From contig NZ_CP051626.1 in NCBI RefSeq assembly GCF_012844365.1, positions 2,232,001-2,296,000 of the forward strand: a stretch of 64,000 nucleotides of DNA, read 5' to 3'. The stretch is from Brevibacterium sp. 'Marine'. GTDB lineage: Bacteria > Actinomycetota > Actinomycetes > Actinomycetales > Brevibacteriaceae. Positions within the stretch are counted from its first letter, which is position 1, and each line of letters starts with the position of its first letter. Position numbers and translations under genes: made by a program. The notes beneath the pieces are model-generated. The model worked only from the letters and a program-made list of their open reading frames with translations, had not been told where the DNA came from and did no database searches. Of the stretch, positions 41,533 through 50,453 are shown piece after piece.

Positions 41533-41569
41533 ATTTCTCGCTGCCCGGTTTCCCTGGCAACGAGATATA

Positions 41570-41598
41570 ACTCTATACGCAGGTGGCGGCTTACGCAA
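41570..41598 (-). promoter_or_regulatory. Promoter of the Gly-Cys-Val-Val tRNA operon
   Basis: TTGCGT at 41593-41598, a 17-base spacer and TAGAGT at 41570-41575 on the minus strand. The start would fall near 41563, about 30 bases before tRNA-Gly. One promoter and one terminator bracket all four tRNAs. Confidence 0.55.
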
Positions 41599-41656
41599 AA
41601 TCAGAATCGGGTGATCGTGGTCACACCCGTCGATCAAGCTTTCAGGGTCACCATCC

Positions 41657-41662
41657 TATAGT
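41657..41662 (+). promoter_or_regulatory. -10 element of the TIGR02611 gene, probably leaderless
   Basis: TATAGT ends six bases before the GTG at 41669, which places the transcription start on or next to the start codon. No clear -35. Confidence 0.45.
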
Positions 41663-41668
41663 GGTGGG

Positions 41669-42145
41669 GTGAACGCAGAGAGTCCGCAGACCCGCCCCAA
41701 AGGCTGGTTGTCACGCCACCACCGGCAAGGTCCCCGACCGTGGCGCAAGCTGCGTTTGGGCTTCCTCCGGTGGCGCCGAACAGTGCTGGCCAATCCGCAC
41801 ACGGCACGGCTGTATCGCAGCATCGTCGGCGGCCTCGGCACACTCATCGTGCTCATCGGACTCGTTCTCGTTCCGCTGCCCGGCCCGGGCTGGCTCATCG
41901 TCATCATCGGCCTGTTCATCATCTCCAGCGAATTCCACTGGGCTCGGCGGCTGCTGCACTTCGTGCGCGTGAACGTCGAACGGTGGACCCACTGGATCAT
42001 GGCGCAGAGGCTGTGGGTGCGATGGACCGTCGGCGCGGTGACGGCGGCGTTCGTGACCGCCATCGTGTGGTTGACCCTCCGACTCACCGGCCTGCCCGAT
42101 TGGGTCCCGGACCTGCGCATCTTCGATGTGATCGGCCTGAGCTGA
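41669..42145 (+). CDS. TIGR02611 family membrane protein
   Basis: Protein of 158 residues with a basic cytoplasmic N-terminus (RPKGWLSRHHRQGPRPWRKLRLGFLRWRR) and three hydrophobic helices. The family hallmark LVLVPLPGPGWLIVIIGLFIISSEFHWARR (PGPGW) lies at about residues 66-95. A third helix near 120-140 precedes a short tail. Function unknown. GTG start, followed downstream by a bidirectional hairpin. Divergent from the tRNA operon. Confidence 0.85.
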   Translation: MNAESPQTRPKGWLSRHHRQGPRPWRKLRLGFLRWRRTVLANPHTARLYRSIVGGLGTLIVLIGLVLVPLPGPGWLIVIIGLFIISSEFHWARRLLHFVRVNVERWTHWIMAQRLWVRWTVGAVTAAFVTAIVWLTLRLTGLPDWVPDLRIFDVIGLS

Positions 42146-42151
42146 AAAGAC

Positions 42152-42192
42152 CGACGCCCGTGAGACCTCGTTCGGAGGTCTCACGGGCGTCG
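42152..42192. terminator. Bidirectional terminator between the TIGR02611 gene and zapE
   Basis: Perfect 18-bp stem (GACGCCCGTGAGACCTC and its complement, plus one C-G pair) around loop GTTCG. It starts seven bases past the TGA of the plus-strand gene, preceded by GAAAAGA, and ends 28 bases before the convergent zapE stop. Confidence 0.8.
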
Positions 42193-42219
42193 ATCGTCGG
42201 GTCGGGCCCCGATCCGGGC

Positions 42220-43227
42220 TCAGGACGACAGTGCTGTCAGGCGTGAGAGACAGCGCATGTACTTCTTCTTGTACCCGCCGGCCAGCGACTCGTCGGTGAA
42301 GACCTTGTCGAGGGCCGCACCGGAGTTGATGATCGGCACATTGCGATCGTAGAGCCGGTCGACGAGCGCGACGAATCGCAGCGCCACGCTCTCGTTGTCG
42401 ATGGTGCGCACGTTCTCCCACACAGCCGCGTCGATGCCGTCGACCATCCGCCCGTAGCGCGAAGGGTGGACGGTGGACAGGTGGCTGAGCAGCTGAGAGA
42501 AGTCGTCGCGGGCGACGACTCCGTCGAGCCGGCTCGCAGCCGCATCGAGTTCGGACTCCGGCAGCGGATCGGCCGGAGCGGTGAGCTCACGGGCACGGTA
42601 GTCCTTGCCGTCGATGCGATAGACCTCGAACTGATCGGCCAGCGCCTGGATCTCACGCAGGAAATCCTGAGCGGCGAAGCGCCCCTCCCCCAGAGACCCG
42701 GGCAGAGTGTTCGACGTCGCGATGATCTTCACCCCGGCGTCGGTGAGTTCGCGCATCAGCCGCGACATGAGCACGGTGTCGCCGGGATCGTCGAGTTCGA
42801 ATTCGTCGACGCAGACGAGCTTCATCGCCGACAGGTCGTCGCGGGCCCGGGCGAAACCCAAGGCTCCGACGAGGTTCGTGTATTCGACGAACGTGCCGAA
42901 GGTCGCAGGCTTCTCATTGGCGTGCCAGGCCGAAGCCAGCAGGTGCGTCTTGCCGACACCGTAGCCGCCGTCGAGGTAGACGCCCTTGGCACCGGACTTG
43001 CCCTTCGAGAACAGCTTGCCGAAGAATCCCTGGCCGGTCGAACGCTCGGTGAATTCCCGCAGTCTGTTCCGCGCCTCTTCCTGCGACGGCTCGGCCGGGT
43101 CGGTGCGGTAGCTGTCGAAGGACACGTCCTCGAACTGCGGCGGCGGCACGAGACCTGCGATGAGCTCTTCGGGGGCAACCTGTGGGGATCGGTCGCTCAG
43201 TGCGACCAGAGTCTGCTCGGCATTCAC
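42220..43227 (-). CDS. zapE: Cell division protein ZapE (AFG1-like ATPase)
   Basis: P-loop ATPase of 335 residues related to mitochondrial AFG1. Walker A GGYGVGKT at about residues 87-94, Walker B LVCVDEFELDDPGDT, and IIATSNTLPGSLGEGRF as a sensor region. The GTG at 43227 is chosen over an upstream frame extension. ZapE affects Z-ring stability in E. coli; its actinobacterial role is not settled. Confidence 0.9.
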   Translation of the reverse strand: MNAEQTLVALSDRSPQVAPEELIAGLVPPPQFEDVSFDSYRTDPAEPSQEEARNRLREFTERSTGQGFFGKLFSKGKSGAKGVYLDGGYGVGKTHLLASAWHANEKPATFGTFVEYTNLVGALGFARARDDLSAMKLVCVDEFELDDPGDTVLMSRLMRELTDAGVKIIATSNTLPGSLGEGRFAAQDFLREIQALADQFEVYRIDGKDYRARELTAPADPLPESELDAAASRLDGVVARDDFSQLLSHLSTVHPSRYGRMVDGIDAAVWENVRTIDNESVALRFVALVDRLYDRNVPIINSGAALDKVFTDESLAGGYKKKYMRCLSRLTALSS

Positions 43228-43369
43228 TCGGCCTAGTCTAAGGCAGGCCCGAGTGCCCGGTTCAACTCGCAACTCACAAGGAGGCGCCCGTCACAGAGGG
43301 CGCAACCGCGCCGTCTCCGTCGTCCGCCGGCGTGCTGTTCGCACCATCGGCGGCGGACGAACCGGGCGG

Positions 43370-44308
43370 TCAGCTGTTGAAGTCGAAGCCGAGTCGACCG
43401 AGCTGCTTGGGATCGCGCTGCCAGTCCTTGGCCACCTTGACATGCAGGTCGAGGTAGACCTTCGTGCCGAGCAGCCGTTCGATGCCCTGGCGGGATTCCG
43501 AGCCGATCGCTTTGAGCCGGCTGCCGCCCTTGCCGATGATGATGGCCTTCTGGCTGGGACGTTCGACATAGAGGTTGACGTGGACGTTCCACAGCGGATT
43601 GTCCTCGCTGCGGCCTTCCCGCGGGTACATCTCCTCGACCTGCACAGCCAGGGAATGCGGCAGTTCGTCCCGCACACCTTCGAGGGCCGCTTCGCGGACG
43701 AGCTCGGCGATCATCTTCTCCTCCGGCTCATCCGTGAGGTCACCGTCGGGATAGAGCGGAGGAGATTTCGGCAGGTGTGCCGCAAGCACCGAATCGACGG
43801 TGTCGACCTGGAAGTCCTCGACTGCGGAGACGGGGACGACGTCGGCGAAGTCGGCGAGCTCGCCGACGGCCAGCAGCGCCTCGGCGATCTTGTCCTTGGG
43901 CACCCGGTCGACCTTCGTCACGAGCGCCACGATCGGGGTCCGCCCGTCCAGCAGAGCCAGCTGGGAGGCGATATAGCGGTCACCGGGTCCGATCGGCTCA
44001 TCGGCGGGCAGGCAGAAGCCGATGACGTCGACCTCACCCAGCGTGGACGCCACAAGATCATTGAGTCGAGAACCGAGGAGGGTGCGCGGTTTGTGCAGTC
44101 CGGGGGTGTCGATGAGGATGAGCTGGTGGTCGTCCTTGTGAACGACCCCGCGGATCGTGTGACGGGTCGTCTGAGGTTTGGCCGAGGTGATCGCGACCTT
44201 CTCCCCCACCAGAGCGTTCGTCAGCGTCGATTTGCCCGTATTGGGCCGTCCCACGAAGCAGGCGAAGCCCGCCCGGTAGTCCTCGGGGTAGTCGGTGCGA
44301 AATTCCAT
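43370..44308 (-). CDS. era: GTPase Era
   Basis: Ribosome assembly GTPase that binds the 3' end of 16S rRNA. G1 GRPNTGKST at residues 20-28, G2 in PQTTRHTIRG, G3 DTPGLHKP, G4 VTKVDR, and a C-terminal KH domain with AIIIGKGGSRLKAIGSESR. The ATG at 44308 has GGAAGAGGA upstream and follows the CNNM stop by one base. 312 residues. Part of phoH-ybeY-CNNM-era, a conserved translation-linked set. Confidence 0.96.
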   Translation of the reverse strand: MEFRTDYPEDYRAGFACFVGRPNTGKSTLTNALVGEKVAITSAKPQTTRHTIRGVVHKDDHQLILIDTPGLHKPRTLLGSRLNDLVASTLGEVDVIGFCLPADEPIGPGDRYIASQLALLDGRTPIVALVTKVDRVPKDKIAEALLAVGELADFADVVPVSAVEDFQVDTVDSVLAAHLPKSPPLYPDGDLTDEPEEKMIAELVREAALEGVRDELPHSLAVQVEEMYPREGRSEDNPLWNVHVNLYVERPSQKAIIIGKGGSRLKAIGSESRQGIERLLGTKVYLDLHVKVAKDWQRDPKQLGRLGFDFNS

Positions 44309-44309
44309 C

Positions 44310-45623
44310 TCAGTCCTCTTCCTTCGTCCCCGAACCACCGGCTGCGGCGGTCTGTGCGTCGTCTCTGCTGTCCTCGTGGGTACGGGTCACCCGCACGTGG
44401 GTGATCCGGTGGCGGCGGCCCTGACCCTCCATGGCTTCGATCTCGAGGCCTGCGATCGACGCATGCGAGCCATCGATGGGCACCCGGTCGATGAGCTTCG
44501 AGAGCAGTCCGCCGACGCTGTTGACGTCATCCTCGTCGATGCGCACATCGAAATAGTCGGCGAAGTCGGAGATCGACATGCGGGTGCTGATGATGAATGA
44601 TCCGTCGTCGCCGGCGACGAGTTCGTCATCGCCGTTGTCGTATTCGTCTTCGATCTCGCCGACGATCTCCTCGACGATGTCTTCGATGGTCACGAGCCCG
44701 GCGGTGCCGCCGTATTCGTCGATGAGGATTGCCAGATGCGTCGAGTCCAGCTGCATCTGCCGCAGCAGGTCATCGGCCGGCTTCGTCTCCGGGACGAACA
44801 GGACGGTGCGGGCCAGGTTGCCCACGGGCCGTTCGGCTTCCTCGGGATGGAGGTGGAGACGCCGGGCGACGTCCTTGAGGTAGGCGACTCCGCGGACGTC
44901 GTCGAGATCCTCCCCGCAGACGGGGATGCGGGAGAAGCCGGAGCGGAAGAACAGGTTCATCGTCTTCTGCAGGCTGACGTCGGCGTCGACGGTGATGAGG
45001 TCGGTGCGCGGCACCATGACCTCGTTCGCCGAGGTGTCCGAGAGGTTGAACACGGACTGGATCATCTCGCGTTCGCCGTCTTCGATGATGTCGGATTCGC
45101 TGGCACGCTCGACGAGGTCGCGCAGCTGTTCGGAGGTCACGAACGGACCGTCCTTGTACACCTTGTCCGGGGTGAGCAGATTGCCGAGCACGACGAGGAT
45201 GCGGGCCAGCGGTTTGAGCGCGACGAGGACGATGCGCACGACCCAGCTGAGGTTGAGGCTCACGGCCAGGGACCGGCGTTTGCCGATCGTGCGCGGGGAG
45301 ACTCCGGCGATGATGAATACCGCCACCGAGGCGGTGATCACCGTGAGGAAGACCATGAGCGGACCCACGGAGTAGTAGGAGTCATAGGCCAGTGCGATGA
45401 AGACCGTGGCGAGTGCTTCGAGGAAGTTGCGGACGAAGATGATGACGTTGATGTTCGTCGGCAGGTCCGCGAGGATCCGCTCCACGCGCACAGCTGAGCG
45501 TTTGCCGTCCTCCTTCGCCTCCTCGACCGCATGGTGGGAGACGTTGAGCAGTGCGGCATCCACGGCAGACAGGGTGGCCGCGATGATGAGGCACAGTGCC
45601 GCACCGAGGAAGAACATGAACAC
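44310..45623 (-). CDS. CNNM/CorC-type hemolysin family transporter with CBS pair
   Basis: Membrane protein of 437 residues. The N-terminal CNNM domain has about four helices (MFMFFLGAALCLIIAATLSAVDAALLN at the start). A CBS pair at about 190-320 contains VMVPRTDLITVDADVSLQ and LIDEYGGTAGLVTIEDIVEEIVGEI. A CorC_HlyC domain ends the chain. Related proteins act in Mg2+/Co2+ efflux; 'hemolysin' is a historical name. Two bases separate it from ybeY. Confidence 0.9.
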   Translation of the reverse strand: MFMFFLGAALCLIIAATLSAVDAALLNVSHHAVEEAKEDGKRSAVRVERILADLPTNINVIIFVRNFLEALATVFIALAYDSYYSVGPLMVFLTVITASVAVFIIAGVSPRTIGKRRSLAVSLNLSWVVRIVLVALKPLARILVVLGNLLTPDKVYKDGPFVTSEQLRDLVERASESDIIEDGEREMIQSVFNLSDTSANEVMVPRTDLITVDADVSLQKTMNLFFRSGFSRIPVCGEDLDDVRGVAYLKDVARRLHLHPEEAERPVGNLARTVLFVPETKPADDLLRQMQLDSTHLAILIDEYGGTAGLVTIEDIVEEIVGEIEDEYDNGDDELVAGDDGSFIISTRMSISDFADYFDVRIDEDDVNSVGGLLSKLIDRVPIDGSHASIAGLEIEAMEGQGRRHRITHVRVTRTHEDSRDDAQTAAAGGSGTKEED

Positions 45624-45625
45624 GA

Positions 45626-46114
45626 TCAGACCTCGGTGGGGGTGGGGATGTCGGTGCGACCGTCGTAGCGGGCCGCGAAGAAGGTCAGCAGCAGATGCCG
45701 CTGGAGGGCGAACATCTCCTCGCGCTCCTCGGGCTCACCATGGTCGTAGCCGAGCAGGTGGAGAAAACCGTGGACGGTGAGCAGCAGGATCTCGTCCATC
45801 GTCGAATGACCGGCCGCCCGGGCCTGGGCTTCGGCGACCTCGGGGCAGATGATGACATCGCCCATCTGGCCTTCGGTCGGCGTCCCCGGCTCGCCGCGGT
45901 GGAGCTGATCCATGGGAAAGGACATGACGTCGGTCGGACCCTCGAGATCCATCCAGGTGACGTGGAGTTCGGACATCGCCGACGAATCGACCATCGTCAC
46001 CGCCAACTCTGCCCCGGGATGCATGTGCAGGGCACCGCCTAAGTATTCGGTCAGGGCCACGACTTCGTCGAGGTCCACCTCGGCGTCGGTCTCATTGAGG
46101 ATCTCGGTGTTCAT
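45626..46114 (-). CDS. ybeY: Endoribonuclease YbeY
   Basis: Zinc metallo-RNase for 16S rRNA 3'-end maturation and ribosome quality control. 162 residues from the ATG at 46114, which overlaps the phoH stop by four bases. The metal site HGFLHLLGYDH has His at 115, 119 and 125. Also typical are DLEGPTDVMSFPMD and GDVIICPEVA. Confidence 0.95.
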   Translation of the reverse strand: MNTEILNETDAEVDLDEVVALTEYLGGALHMHPGAELAVTMVDSSAMSELHVTWMDLEGPTDVMSFPMDQLHRGEPGTPTEGQMGDVIICPEVAEAQARAAGHSTMDEILLLTVHGFLHLLGYDHGEPEEREEMFALQRHLLLTFFAARYDGRTDIPTPTEV

Positions 46115-47145
46115 TCGGCACTCCCCCACAGGTCGTAGGCTTCGACGATCTTCGTCACCAGCGAATGCCGGACGACGTCCTTGCTGCCCAGTTCGCAGAA
46201 CTGCAGGTCATCGATCCCGTCGAGGATGTCGCGGACCACCTTGAGTCCGCTGCGGGTCTTGCCCGGCAGGTCGATCTGAGAGATGTCGCCGGTGACGACC
46301 ATGCGCGATCCGAAGCCGAGGCGGGTGAGGAACATCTTCATCTGCTCGGCCGTCGTGTTCTGGGCTTCGTCGAGGATGATGAAGGCGTCGTTGAGGGTGC
46401 GCCCGCGCATATAGGCCAAGGGAGCGACCTCGATCGTGCCGGTCTCGATGAGCAGCGGGATCGACTCGGGGTCGACCATGTCGTGGAGGGCGTCATAGAG
46501 CGGACGCACATACGGGTCGATCTTGTCATTGAGCGTGCCGGGCAGATAGCCCAGGGATTCGCCGGCTTCGACGGCAGGTCGGGTGAGGATGATCCGCGAG
46601 ACCTCTTTGTGCTGGAGGGCGTTGACGGCCATCGCCATCGCCAGGTAGGTCTTGCCGGTTCCGGCCGGACCGATGCCGAAGGTGATCGTGTGGTTGCGGA
46701 TGGCCCTGACGTAGTCGTGCTGGCCCATCGTCTTCGGACGGATCGACTTTCCCCTGGTGGAGAGGATGTTCGTGCCGAGCACCGCCGAGGCGGCCGCGCC
46801 CTCGGATGAGAACGTCGTGACCCTCTCGATCGTCTCTTCGTTGATGCGATGGCCGGCCGCGTGGAGCTTCTTGAGTTCCCCGATGACGCTGACGAAGGCT
46901 TCGACGCGCTGGGGATCTCCGGTGACCTGGACCTGATTGGCCCGGACGTGGATGTCAAGGTCGTCGAAGGTCTTCTCCAGGGCGCGCAGGTTCGACTCTC
47001 CGGGGCCGAAGAAGGCGACGAGGTCGATGGAGTCGGGAATGACCAGTCGCACGGTGTCACGATCGGCACCCTGGGTGTCCGTCACGGCATCACCGGCTGC
47101 GGCACCGTCGCCGGTTGCGCCGGTGTCCGAGTCGGTCGGGTTCAT
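46111..47145 (-). CDS. phoH: PhoH-like ATPase
   Basis: P-loop ATPase coupled with ybeY across bacteria and implicated in RNA metabolism. Walker A GPAGTGKTYLAMAMAV, Walker B FIILDEAQNTTAEQMKMFLTRLG, and VVTGDISQIDLP. An N-terminal PhoH/KH-like lead (VRLVIPDSIDLVAFFGPGESNLRALEK) precedes the ATPase. The ATG at 47145 (344 residues) lacks a clear Shine-Dalgarno. A TTG at 47190, or a CTG just after AAAGGA, could be used instead, so the start is uncertain. Confidence 0.92.
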   Translation of the reverse strand: MNPTDSDTGATGDGAAAGDAVTDTQGADRDTVRLVIPDSIDLVAFFGPGESNLRALEKTFDDLDIHVRANQVQVTGDPQRVEAFVSVIGELKKLHAAGHRINEETIERVTTFSSEGAAASAVLGTNILSTRGKSIRPKTMGQHDYVRAIRNHTITFGIGPAGTGKTYLAMAMAVNALQHKEVSRIILTRPAVEAGESLGYLPGTLNDKIDPYVRPLYDALHDMVDPESIPLLIETGTIEVAPLAYMRGRTLNDAFIILDEAQNTTAEQMKMFLTRLGFGSRMVVTGDISQIDLPGKTRSGLKVVRDILDGIDDLQFCELGSKDVVRHSLVTKIVEAYDLWGSAE

Positions 47146-47245
47146 GGGGTTCGAGTTCGGTGGGGTGATGTCCAGAATGTTCCTTTGCAAGCGAGCGCAC
47201 CGTCACCGGCAGCGCCTGAGTGTGCTTCCATCCTAGTCCGATGCC

Positions 47246-48007
47246 TCACCAACGGCCCAATGAATTCTGGGCCAGGACGAGACCGGCGGGTCCCGCCGAT
47301 GACGAGCGCAGGATCGTCGGTCCCAGCAGCACCGGTCTCGCTCCACGGCCGGTCAGGGCTTCGAGTTCGCCGTCGCTGATGCCGCCTTCGGGGCCGACGA
47401 CGAAGACGATGCGCTTCGGCAGCGGCGAGGAACCGTCCGCGATCAGATCGGCCAGCGCTGCGGAGAGTCTGCGCTGAGCGGTCTCGTGGAGGACGAAGAC
47501 CGCATCGGACTCGTCGAAGACTGTGGCCAGGGAGGCCCCGCGGACGAGTTCGCGCAGCACCGGAAACCGGGAGCGTCTGGCCTGCAGGGAGGCCGCGTTC
47601 AGCAGGTTCTCCCATTTCGCGGCCATCTTCTCCCGCTTCTTCGCCGGCCAGTCGGCGATCGAACGTTCGGCGGCCCAGGGGATGACGTCGTCGACGCCGA
47701 TCTCCGTGGCCGTTTCGATGGCCTGCAGGTCTCGGTCGCCTTTCGCCAGGGCCTGGACGAGTACGAGGCGTGGGCCGGTGCTGTCCTCGTTCGTCACCGC
47801 GGTGACGTCGATCGTCAGCTCATTCGCCGAGGCGGCCGTGACGGTTCCGCGCACACGTGTGCCGTCTCCATCGACGATGTCGATGCCTTCGCCGGGACCG
47901 ATCCGACGCACCCGCACCGCGTGCCCGGCCACGTCCTCACCGAAGGTGAGAGCGGATCCGACGACCGCCTCGGCGGCGGTGGCGGAGCGGAAGACGGGAA
48001 GACTCAC
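47246..48007 (-). CDS. rsmE: 16S rRNA m3U1498 methyltransferase RsmE
   Basis: SPOUT-fold methyltransferase, 253 residues. The N-terminal PUA-like domain holds [21 protein letters not shown]. The C-terminal knot has [18 protein letters not shown] and [17 protein letters not shown], the S-adenosylmethionine-binding loops. Its start overlaps the dnaJ stop by four bases, making the hrcA-dnaJ-rsmE group typical of Gram-positives. Confidence 0.94.
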   Translation of the reverse strand: MSLPVFRSATAAEAVVGSALTFGEDVAGHAVRVRRIGPGEGIDIVDGDGTRVRGTVTAASANELTIDVTAVTNEDSTGPRLVLVQALAKGDRDLQAIETATEIGVDDVIPWAAERSIADWPAKKREKMAAKWENLLNAASLQARRSRFPVLRELVRGASLATVFDESDAVFVLHETAQRRLSAALADLIADGSSPLPKRIVFVVGPEGGISDGELEALTGRGARPVLLGPTILRSSSAGPAGLVLAQNSLGRW

Positions 48008-49119
48008 CGACCGGCGAACCTCTCACGCATACGGGAGAACATGCCGCGGTTCTCCGTCGAGATCTGGGCCCGCGGCGCCTCTTCTCCGCGCAGTTCGGCG
48101 AGCTTCTCGAGCAGTTCGCGCTGTTCGTCGTCGAGCGAGTCCGGGGTGAGGACGTCGACGGTGATGAGCAGGTCGCCGCGAGTCTCCGAGCGCAGGCGGG
48201 AGGCGCCGAGTCCGGGAAGTTTGACGACGGTGCCGGACTGGGTGCCGGCGGCGATGGTGAGGTCCTGAGTGCCGTCGAAGGTCTCGAATGGGATGGTCGC
48301 GCCCAGGGTCGCTGCGGTCATCGGCACCGAGACCGCAGCCCGGAGGTTATCGCCGTCGCGTTGGAACACGTCGTGGCGGGTGACCATGACCTCGACGAAG
48401 AGATCACCGGCGGGGCCGCCTCCGGGACCGACCTCACCCTGGCTGCCGAGCTGGATGCGGGTGCCGTCGGAGACTCCGGCGGGGATGCGGATCTTCATGG
48501 TCCGCTGCTTGCGCACGCGTCCGTCGCCCTGGCAGTTGAGGCAGGGGTTGGGGATGACGGTGCCGAAGCCGTGGCAGGAGTTGCAGGTCTGGTTCGTGAC
48601 CATCTGGCCCAGCAGGGTCCGCGTCATGCGCTGGACGCTGCCGGCGCCGTGGCACAGCGAGCAGGTCTCGATCTTCGTGCCCTCCTGCGTGCCGGCACCC
48701 GAACAGGTGTCGCAGACGACCGCAGTGGTCACGTCGAGATCGACGGTGCCGCCGAAGGCCGCAGTCTTCAAGTCGATGTTGACGCCGACGAGGGCGTCCT
48801 TGCCGCGCTGCGTGCGCGGGATCGGGCCTCCGGCCTGTCCGCCGCCACCGCCGAAGAAGGTCTCGAAGATGTCTCCGAATCCGCCGAAGCCGCCGCCGGC
48901 GGGGAAGCCCTGACCGTTCTCGCCGCCGCCCATATCGTAGTTGCGGCGCTTCTCCGGGTCGGAGAGCACATCGTAGGCCAGTGAGATGGCTTTGAATTCG
49001 TCTTCGTGACCGGGATTGACGTCCGGGTGGTACTTGCGTGCCAGCTTCCGGTACGACGACTTGATCTCAGCCGCGGAAGCGTCTTTGGACACTCCGAGTG
49101 TTTCATAGTGATCGGCCAC
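48004..49119 (-). CDS. dnaJ: Chaperone DnaJ
   Basis: Hsp40 co-chaperone of DnaK, 371 residues. The J domain has HPD at about residues 32-34. A Gly/Phe region ([20 protein letters not shown]) follows. All four zinc repeats are present ([32 protein letters not shown]), then two client-binding domains. It follows hrcA by 127 bases. This is the HrcA-linked DnaJ2-type copy; a second dnaJ with dnaK-grpE would be expected elsewhere. Confidence 0.96.
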   Translation of the reverse strand: MADHYETLGVSKDASAAEIKSSYRKLARKYHPDVNPGHEDEFKAISLAYDVLSDPEKRRNYDMGGGENGQGFPAGGGFGGFGDIFETFFGGGGGQAGGPIPRTQRGKDALVGVNIDLKTAAFGGTVDLDVTTAVVCDTCSGAGTQEGTKIETCSLCHGAGSVQRMTRTLLGQMVTNQTCNSCHGFGTVIPNPCLNCQGDGRVRKQRTMKIRIPAGVSDGTRIQLGSQGEVGPGGGPAGDLFVEVMVTRHDVFQRDGDNLRAAVSVPMTAATLGATIPFETFDGTQDLTIAAGTQSGTVVKLPGLGASRLRSETRGDLLITVDVLTPDSLDDEQRELLEKLAELRGEEAPRAQISTENRGMFSRMRERFAGR

Positions 49120-49246
49120 AGAAACTTCTCTCTCCCTGACGTAGTGGTCTTCTCTGTTCGTGGTGGTGGCTGCGCTGCTGCGCGGTGCTCACCGGTTGTG
49201 TGCTGCCCGACTGCGGGCACCCCTGGTCGTCGTCACTGCACCGGCC

Positions 49247-50287
49247 CTACCCTCGGTCGAGGATCGAGGACACGTACTTCGCGACGGCACGGACTGCCGA
49301 GATCGTCGTCGGATAGTCCATCCGGGTCGGGCCGAGCACCGCCAGTCTGGCCGACGAACCCGCGTCATGACCATATTCGGCGGCGACGACGGAAGTCGAG
49401 CTGAATGATTCGTGAGTATTCTCACGCCCGATGCGCACGCTGATCCCCTCATGGTCTTCGGCCATCGAGGTGAGCAGCCGGAGCAGGACCACCTGCTCCT
49501 CGAAGGCCTCGAGGATCGGGGCCATCTTCTCTCCGAATTCGCTGCCGGAACGGGCGAGGTTCGCAGTTCCGGCCATGATGATGCGTTCTTCGCGGGTCGC
49601 GGCGACGAGGTCGACCACGGCGGCCCTGATCTGTGTGAGTCCGGACTCGTCACGCCCAGCCGCCTCACTCGATTCGGCGGCGACCGCCTCGGCGGTGGGA
49701 GCCGAACCGAAGACCTGCGCAAGCGTGCGCCCGGCGAATTCGGCGTTGATCTGGTCGCGCAGCCCGCGAACGGCGTCCTCGTCGAGCGGGGTCGGGGTGA
49801 TCACTGACTTCTGCTCGACCTGACCGGCGTCGGTGATGAGGACGACGAGGATCCGGCCGGGGCCGAGGCCGACGATCTCGACGTGTTTGATGCGCGCCCG
49901 CGACACCGTCGGGTATTGGATGAGCGCCACCTGGCGGGTGAGGCCGGAGAGCACGCGGACGGTGCGGTCGAGCATCTCGTCGAGATCGACATCGCCGTCG
50001 ATGAGTTGGAAGATCGCGCGGCGTTCAGCCGTGGTCAGCGGTTTGAACTCGTCGATGCGGTCGACGAACATCCGGTAGCCGAGATCGGTGGGGATCCGAC
50101 CGGCCGAGGTGTGGGGTTGGGCGATATAGCCTTCTTGCTCGAGCTGGGCCATATCGTTGCGGATCGTGGCCGGGGAGACGCCGAGGGTGTGGCGCTGGAC
50201 GATCGCCTTCGATCCCACGGGTTCGTTGGTGGCGACGAAGTCCTCGACGATGGCGCGCAGCACCTGTGCACGTCTGCTGTCGTTCAT
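49247..50287 (-). CDS. hrcA: Heat-inducible transcription repressor HrcA
   Basis: Repressor that binds CIRCE and is kept active by GroEL. 346 residues from the ATG at 50287, with GAGGAG upstream. The N-terminal winged helix is RRAQVLRAIVEDFVATNEPVGSKAIVQRHTLGVSPATIRNDM, followed by LEQEGYIAQPHTSAGRIPTDLGYRMFVD. A GAF-like dimer domain makes up the rest. A CIRCE copy in front shows autoregulation together with dnaJ. Confidence 0.96.
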   Translation of the reverse strand: MNDSRRAQVLRAIVEDFVATNEPVGSKAIVQRHTLGVSPATIRNDMAQLEQEGYIAQPHTSAGRIPTDLGYRMFVDRIDEFKPLTTAERRAIFQLIDGDVDLDEMLDRTVRVLSGLTRQVALIQYPTVSRARIKHVEIVGLGPGRILVVLITDAGQVEQKSVITPTPLDEDAVRGLRDQINAEFAGRTLAQVFGSAPTAEAVAAESSEAAGRDESGLTQIRAAVVDLVAATREERIIMAGTANLARSGSEFGEKMAPILEAFEEQVVLLRLLTSMAEDHEGISVRIGRENTHESFSSTSVVAAEYGHDAGSSARLAVLGPTRMDYPTTISAVRAVAKYVSSILDRG

Positions 50288-50337
50288 CGCGGTTCTCCTC
50301 TCCGTCTCTTCAGCCGATCGCGGTCCCGTGCCGATAC

Positions 50338-50364
50338 TTGGCACTCCTTGAGCCTGAGTGCCAA
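50338..50364. promoter_or_regulatory. CIRCE operator (HrcA binding site)
   Basis: Perfect 9-bp inverted repeat TTGGCACTC, 9 bases, GAGTGCCAA, matching the consensus TTAGCACTC-N9-GAGTGCTAA with one symmetric change per arm. It lies 51 bases upstream of the hrcA ATG and touches a TAGAAT hexamer (50364-50369 on the minus strand), the likely -10, so HrcA would block RNA polymerase directly. Confidence 0.93.
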
Positions 50365-50369
50365 TTCTA
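50364..50369 (-). promoter_or_regulatory. Likely -10 element of hrcA-dnaJ-rsmE
   Basis: TAGAAT on the minus strand shares one base with the CIRCE operator. Transcription would begin within CIRCE. No consensus -35 is found at 17-18 bases. Confidence 0.45.
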
Positions 50370-50453
50370 CGCTTCTCGTCCCCGGAATTCATTTCTGGGG
50401 TGACCTGCGGGTCTGCGCGCCTGCGGGACCGTCCTTGATTAAGGTGGGTGCCC

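Noticed and set aside
49120..49246. Second CIRCE or HAIR site before dnaJ
   Set aside because: No GCACTC/GAGTGC pair or HspR-type CTTGAGT repeat is present; dnaJ is probably read from the hrcA promoter.
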